Assembly (NCBI GenBank): GCA_031415015.1
Contig: JANOQT010000161.1
Coordinates: 1 to 10,785, forward strand
From: JAUYQR01 sp031415015
Lineage (GTDB): Bacteria > Pseudomonadota > Alphaproteobacteria > Rhodobacterales > Rhodobacteraceae
Length of the DNA: 10,785 nt
Direction of reading: 5' to 3'
Positions 7,512-10,785 of the stretch are shown here, piece by piece. Under the pieces are notes generated by a model. That model did not search any database and was not told where the DNA came from. It saw only the letters and a program-made list of their open reading frames with translations. Within the stretch, counting starts at the first letter, position 1. The number at the start of each line of letters is the position of its first letter. The position numbers and the translations under genes were made by a program.

Positions 7512-8017
7512 CCTCCGCCATTCAGGGCCTTGTGCTGGCCGTCGTCGAGGATCTGGAAGACCCCGAAAAGCTCGGCCGGGTAAAGCTGAAGTTTCCCAAC
7601 CGGTCCGATCAGGCGATCAGCGACTGGGCCCCCATCGCGCGGCCCCTGGCGTCGGGCGGGTTCGGGCTGTGGTTTCAGCCGCTGAAAGGCGATCTGGTGC
7701 TGGTCGCCTTTGGCGAAGGCCAGTTCGACCAGCCTTACGTGCTGGGTGCGATCTTTTCGGGCGACACCCAGCCGCCGACCACCGAACTGACCCAGCGCAT
7801 GCTGCAGACGGAGTCTGGTCACAAGATCGTTTTCGAAGACAAGTCCGGCGCGGAATCCATCCTGATCGAGGACGCCAGTGGCAATCTTTTGCGCATGGAA
7901 CAGGCCGGGATCACGCTGGAAAGCCCCGCTGACATCACGATCAAGGGCGTCAACATCACCATCGAAGCCTCTGCCCAACTGACGGGCAAGGGCGCGCCGA
8001 TCCACCTTAACCCGTAG
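7508..8017 (+). CDS. Baseplate spike protein, gpV/gp5-like
   Basis: This 169-residue protein is a phage baseplate assembly protein V / gp5-type spike. Residues 5-86 form the OB-fold: QGLVLAVVEDLEDPEKLGRV, then WAPIARPLASGGFGLWFQP, then GDLVLVAFGEGQFDQPYVLG. The 'dP..lGRVkv' and 'P..Gd.V.v.f..gd...p.v.G' patterns are typical. Residues 104-169 are short strands in register (GHKIVFED, SILIED, NLLRMEQ, GITLES, DITIKG, VNITIEA), the usual start of a trimeric beta-helix needle. No lysozyme or effector domain is attached. It would form a trimer under the hub and carry the PAAR-like tip encoded two genes later. The needle is short, about 65 residues. Confidence 0.92.
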   Translation: MTSAIQGLVLAVVEDLEDPEKLGRVKLKFPNRSDQAISDWAPIARPLASGGFGLWFQPLKGDLVLVAFGEGQFDQPYVLGAIFSGDTQPPTTELTQRMLQTESGHKIVFEDKSGAESILIEDASGNLLRMEQAGITLESPADITIKGVNITIEASAQLTGKGAPIHLNP

Positions 8018-8032
8018 CGACCGGAGGCCTGA

Positions 8033-9250
8033 ATGGACGTGCAGTTTCCCGATCATCCCGGCCTTTCCGGCACGTTCTTTCCGTCGTTCCGGCGGGTGGC
8101 AGGGTCGGCCCCCGGGCCGGGAAGCATCGAGGCCGTCAGTGTTCTGGCGGTCAAGCTGGCTTATGTCGTGCAGGCCGATCCGGACCCGGCGCTGGGGCAA
8201 ATGGTGGCCGACCCTGACGGTCCGGTGATCTTTGAGGCAGATCAGATGGGGATCGCGCTGGACAATGCCGATTTCGCGCAGGGTCTGGGGCCTTGGGCCG
8301 CAACCGGCGGGGTCACGGCAACAGCGGGGGACAATGTCGTGACCTTGGCCCGTGTTGGTGCAGGCGATCTGCGGCAAACGGCGAACTTTGGGCGGCAGGT
8401 CCGTGACCGGGGATTTGGACTGGCAGTCAAGGCTTCAGGGGCGACAGGACTGGTGACCCCGCGGCCGTCGCTGGTTGCCGGGGCGGTGGCTGGGGCCAGC
8501 GCCACCTCTCCTGCAGCCTTCCCGGCCGCCGCCGATCAACCGATCCTGATGTCGGCCTACGCCCGCTTCCCGGGTGGGGCGACGGCGACGAGCGTCACCC
8601 TCCGGCTGCCGGCCATGGCTGTGGACGGGCAGGAGGTCAGTTACTCTGAGCCCAGCCTGACCGCCGTCGATTTCGAATCCGACATGGTACCTGAAAAGCC
8701 TGAGGCCGATCTTATCGTGATCGCCGACGCGCCCCCGCTGCCGCTGACTTTGGCCGTGAACGGGGTGATCCGGCTCAGCCAGGCAGCGCTGCCGGTCAAG
8801 GAGCTGACCGGACTTGCCTGGGAAGACCGCCAGACCAACCCGCGCAAGGCGGAAGGCGGCGATTTTGCCGCGATGACGCAGGATCTGCCCGACGCCTTCG
8901 CCAACAGCTGGTACAACGGCTATCGCCGCAACCGCCGGCAAGGCGTAGCGATTCCGCATCTGACCCCCGGCGACACCGTCCTTCTGACCCGCGAAGCTGG
9001 CCCGCACTACGGGTTCACCCTGCCGCCCGACACCCCCGTGGCGGTGCAAAGCTGGTTCACCGGCGACGGCCCGGACGACCCCGCACTTTGGCGGTCGCGG
9101 ACCATCCCAATGACGCTCGACACGCTGGTGATCGAGCCGGACCGCAACCGTGCCTACACCGTCTGGCGTACCGCCTGGGCCCCGGAGTTCGACCCCGACG
9201 TGCCGCAGGACATGCTCCGCCGCATCACCGTCACCTTGCAAGGAAGCTGA
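8033..9250 (+). CDS. DUF2169-like protein with an inserted beta-sandwich-like region
   Basis: This 405-residue protein has split similarity to DUF2169, a family usually encoded beside DUF4150/PAAR-like tips and T6SS cargo. The N-terminal part is residues 34-70 (VSVLAVKLAYVV, then DPDGPVIFEAD). The characteristic centre is VDFESDMVPEKPEADLIVIAD (212-232), followed by PLTLAVNGVIRLSQ. The C-terminal part has FANSWYNGYRR, IPHLTPGDTVLL and LDTLVIEPDRNRAYTVWRTAW (362-382). Between them, at about 74-205, lies an insert with the NADFAQGLGPWAATGG opening seen in carbohydrate-binding-like beta-sandwiches. A GGAGG at 8023-8027 precedes the ATG by 5 bp. The PAAR-like gene follows after 2 bp. A cargo-loading or tip-adaptor role is inferred from T6SS DUF2169 proteins. 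A fibre or adhesin is the alternative because of the insert. Confidence 0.78.
   Translation: MDVQFPDHPGLSGTFFPSFRRVAGSAPGPGSIEAVSVLAVKLAYVVQADPDPALGQMVADPDGPVIFEADQMGIALDNADFAQGLGPWAATGGVTATAGDNVVTLARVGAGDLRQTANFGRQVRDRGFGLAVKASGATGLVTPRPSLVAGAVAGASATSPAAFPAAADQPILMSAYARFPGGATATSVTLRLPAMAVDGQEVSYSEPSLTAVDFESDMVPEKPEADLIVIADAPPLPLTLAVNGVIRLSQAALPVKELTGLAWEDRQTNPRKAEGGDFAAMTQDLPDAFANSWYNGYRRNRRQGVAIPHLTPGDTVLLTREAGPHYGFTLPPDTPVAVQSWFTGDGPDDPALWRSRTIPMTLDTLVIEPDRNRAYTVWRTAWAPEFDPDVPQDMLRRITVTLQGS
8252..8656 (+). other. Candidate carbohydrate-binding-like insert splitting the DUF2169 region
   Basis: Residues 74-208 of the DUF2169-like protein separate its two conserved parts. The opening LDNADFAQGLGPWAATGGVT, with alternating strands after it (NVVTLARV, DLRQTANF, GFGLAVKA), resembles jelly-roll modules of the 'N-x-DF-x-x-G-x-x-x-W' type. 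The segment continues with ILMSAYARFPGG and ends SVTLRLPAMAVDGQEVSYSE. The boundaries are set by eye, and no ligand residues can be assigned with confidence. Confidence 0.5.
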
Positions 9251-9252
9251 CC

Positions 9253-9648
9253 ATGGGACGCCCGATCTGCACCGCAAAAGGAATTGCCTTCGCCTTCCCG
9301 GACGTCTGCCTGACCCCCAGCCCCGGCGGGCCGGTGCCGATCCCTTACCCCAACATCGCACAGCTTTCCGATGCGACGGGAACAGCCGAGCAGTTGCAGG
9401 TAGGTGGCCTGAAAGTTCTGCTGCAGGGCAGCAAGGTTCCCAGCTCATCGGGGGACGAAGGCGGGACGGCGGGGGGTGGTGTCGCCTCTGGCATGATCCA
9501 GGGCGAGATGGAGGTGACCTCTGGGTCAACGACCGTCCTGTACGGCGGCAAGGGGGTGGCCCGCTTTGGCGACCCGACCACGCAGAACAAGCAAAACGCC
9601 GTCGGCTCGCTGCTGGGTGCGTTTCCGACCGTCTTGGTGGGGGGCTGA
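9253..9648 (+). CDS. PAAR-like spike tip protein (DUF4150)
   Basis: This 131-residue protein is a DUF4150 PAAR-like protein, which caps the spike needle to sharpen it and dock cargo. Diagnostic motifs are AFPDVCLTPSPGGPVPIPYP (14-33), SSGDEGGTAGGGVASGMIQG (65-84) and GKGVARFGDPTTQNKQN (99-115). The protein consists of this domain alone, with no toxin or adaptor tail after it. It contains two cysteines (6 and 19) and no histidine, although classic PAAR tips bind zinc with histidines and a cysteine. AGGAAG at 9241-9246, inside the end of the upstream gene, is spaced 6 bp from the ATG. The same frame is open further upstream, but 9253 gives the family's usual N-terminus. The position beside DUF2169 and after the spike gene supports the role. 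Confidence 0.92.
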   Translation: MGRPICTAKGIAFAFPDVCLTPSPGGPVPIPYPNIAQLSDATGTAEQLQVGGLKVLLQGSKVPSSSGDEGGTAGGGVASGMIQGEMEVTSGSTTVLYGGKGVARFGDPTTQNKQNAVGSLLGAFPTVLVGG

Positions 9649-9651
9649 GCG

Positions 9652-10047
9652 ATGACCGCATTCCTTGGCAAGGGCTGGGCCTTTCCGATCCGTGTCAACG
9701 GGCGCGGCGGGCTTGATTTCGCCGAAGGCCCGACCCTGATCGAGCAATCCATCTGGATCATCCTGTCCACAGCCCCCGGACGGCGGATCATGCAGCCCGA
9801 TTTCGGCTGCGGCATCCATGACTACGTCTTCGCCTCAAACACCCCGAACCTGCGCGCCACGGTTGCAGCGTCAGTCGAACGGGCACTGGTGCGCTTTGAG
9901 CCGCGCATCGACGTCCTGAAAGTGCGCGCCCAGACGTCGGCAGACAACGAGGCGCTGCTGCTCATCCACATCGACTACCGCATCCGCGCCAACAACGCCT
10001 TTCACAACCTTGTCTATCCGTTTTTCATCAATGAAGGGGAGGGCTGA
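9652..10047 (+). CDS. Baseplate wedge protein, GPW/gp25 family
   Basis: This 131-residue protein belongs to the GPW/gp25 family, the conserved wedge subunit that links the baseplate to the first sheath ring. Visible signatures are GKGWAFPIRV (6-15), the segment EGPTLIEQSIWIILSTAPGR (25-44), then RIMQPDFGCGIHDYVFA (45-61). LRATVAASVERALVRFEPRI (67-86) and the final YRIRANNAFHNLVYPFFI (109-126) complete the fold. The glutamate of the E-x-x-I-x-x-S-I helix and the MQPDFGCG loop are typical. Length is normal. The ATG comes 3 bp after the previous stop with a GGTGGGGGG run just upstream. In Afp the gp25-like gene (afp9) precedes the PAAR-like gene (afp10); here the order is reversed. Confidence 0.95.
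   Translation: MTAFLGKGWAFPIRVNGRGGLDFAEGPTLIEQSIWIILSTAPGRRIMQPDFGCGIHDYVFASNTPNLRATVAASVERALVRFEPRIDVLKVRAQTSADNEALLLIHIDYRIRANNAFHNLVYPFFINEGEG
10034..10043 (+). promoter_or_regulatory. Strong ribosome binding site for the J-like baseplate gene
   Basis: AAGGGGAGGG lies 7 bp before the ATG at 10051, within the last codons of the gp25-like gene. It supports the start at 10051 and independent re-initiation for the large baseplate protein. Confidence 0.7.
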
Positions 10048-10050
10048 GCC

Positions 10051-10785
10051 ATGCCGATCTCGCCGCCGAACCTGGACGACCGCAGCTTCAAATCCTTGAT
10101 CGACGAGGCAAAGGCACGCATTCCGACCTATACCCCGGAGTGGACCAACTTCAACGACAGCGACCCCGGCATGACGCTGGTGCAGCTGCAAGCATGGCTG
10201 ACGGAAACGCTGCTGTACCGGGTCAACCGGCTGCCCGAACTGGCCTATGTCAACTTCCTGAATCTGATCGGCACGACACTCGCGCCGGCACGTGCAGCGG
10301 CGGCGGATCTGGGCTTTCGCTTCGCTGATCTGGACCGGGTGGGCGATCCGCTGACCATTCTGGTGCCCAAGGGCACGCAGGTGGCGGTTAAGGATCCAAG
10401 CCTGCCGAAACCCCTGATCTTCGAGACGGATGAAACCCTGCGCGGGGTCAACGCGGCAGTGGCGTCGCTGATCGTGCCGTCGGAGGACGGGCTAGGGCGG
10501 CGGGTGGTGGGGAGTTATGATCCGGACGCAGCCGAGATGACGCTGGTCACACCCTTCCGCCCCTTTGGCGATGGCGCGCTGGTGCCTGAAATGCTGATTG
10601 GCCTCCTTCTGCGTCCGGTGCGGGACGATGCTGAGGACTATTTCCTTGACCGGTTCCCGGAAGGCGAGCTGAACCTGACCGTGCTGATGCCGGATGTCTT
10701 CGACAAGACCGCAACGGGTGCAATCAACCAGGGGCCGAACGCGCTGGATTGCCTGTTCCCGTGGCAGGCGGCGGACCGGTCGGGT
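10051..10785 (+). CDS. Large baseplate protein, gp6/J-like (Afp11-type), partial (3' end outside window)
   Basis: The frame runs open for 245 codons to the window edge, so the stop is missing. The N-terminus is typical of eCIS 'putative baseplate assembly proteins' of the Afp11/J family. It has LDDRSFKSLIDEAKARIPTY (8-27), TPEWTNFNDSDPGMTLVQLQ (28-47), AWLTETLLYRVNRLPELAYV (48-67) and NFLNLIGTTLAPARAAAADL (68-87). These proteins form the wedge ring that surrounds the hub and changes shape on firing. Later visible parts (ILVPKGTQV, IFETDETL, SYDPDAAEMTLVTPF) fit the beta-rich middle region of the family. Family members are commonly several hundred residues or more, so most of the gene lies downstream. 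The start is well supported by a strong ribosome binding site. Confidence 0.93.
   Translation, partial: MPISPPNLDDRSFKSLIDEAKARIPTYTPEWTNFNDSDPGMTLVQLQAWLTETLLYRVNRLPELAYVNFLNLIGTTLAPARAAAADLGFRFADLDRVGDPLTILVPKGTQVAVKDPSLPKPLIFETDETLRGVNAAVASLIVPSEDGLGRRVVGSYDPDAAEMTLVTPFRPFGDGALVPEMLIGLLLRPVRDDAEDYFLDRFPEGELNLTVLMPDVFDKTATGAINQGPNALDCLFPWQAADRSG

Noticed and set aside
8033..9648. Reading the window as a type VI secretion cluster because of the DUF2169 and DUF4150 genes.
   Set aside because: The sheath is a single phage-type chain rather than a TssB/TssC pair, and no Tss membrane-complex gene is present. Two gp19-like tube genes, the LysM adaptor and the gp6/J-like protein fit an eCIS.
8435..9661. 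Minus-strand open frame of 408 codons opposite the DUF2169-like and PAAR-like genes.
   Set aside because: It is an arginine/proline/serine-rich frame created by high GC content, without a recognisable domain, opposite two well-supported genes. The minus-strand frames at 7466-8377 and 5397-6170 are rejected for the same reason.
1..10785. Reading the window as an ordinary myovirus prophage tail.
   Set aside because: No capsid, portal, terminase, integrase or lysis gene is seen. Duplicated sheath and tube genes plus the DUF5908-like and PAAR-like genes are typical of eCIS. The window is short, so flanking DNA could still change this view.

Overview
The window is a stretch of a contractile-tail gene cluster, best read as an extracellular contractile injection system (eCIS; Afp/PVC-like phage-tail-derived particle). 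The DNA is strongly GC-rich with G/C-dominated third codon positions. Together with the protein character this suggests an alphaproteobacterium, probably Rhodobacterales (inference, no taxonomic marker present). All twelve genes lie on the + strand. They are packed almost end to end: the largest gap is 26 bp, and two junctions are 4-bp ATGA overlaps. This looks like the interior of one long operon whose promoter and terminator lie outside the window.

Layout. Positions 3-2216 hold most of a very large tail sheath protein (5' end missing). It is followed by an inner-tube protein (2241-2681), a second large sheath protein (2708-4837) and a second tube protein (4834-5349). Then come a small DUF5908-type protein (5362-5547), a LysM-bearing tube-baseplate adaptor (5550-6281), the gp27-like hub (6285-7511) and the gp5/gpV-like spike (7508-8017). 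A DUF2169-like protein (8033-9250) and a DUF4150/PAAR-like spike tip (9253-9648) follow. The window ends with a gp25-like baseplate wedge protein (9652-10047) and the 5' part of a large gp6/J-like baseplate protein (10051-10785 and beyond).

How they work together. Tube proteins stack into the inner needle and the sheath proteins form the contractile outer layer. The LysM adaptor, hub, spike and PAAR-like tip close the lower end of the tube. gp25-like and J-like proteins build the wedges that trigger contraction. The DUF2169-like gene next to the PAAR-like gene is a pairing best known from type VI secretion clusters, where DUF2169 proteins are thought to help load cargo onto the tip. No toxin, tail fibre, tape measure, AAA+ ATPase or terminator gene is in the window; these would be expected downstream.

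The unusual points are architectural. Sheath 1 carries about four copies of a small beta-rich module. Sheath 2 carries one similar module plus an inserted carboxypeptidase-regulatory-like (transthyretin-like) domain. The DUF2169-like protein is split by an inserted beta-sandwich-like, carbohydrate-binding-module-like segment. The PAAR-like tip contains no histidine. No RNA genes, CRISPR arrays, insertion sequences or non-coding stretches over 300 bases are present.
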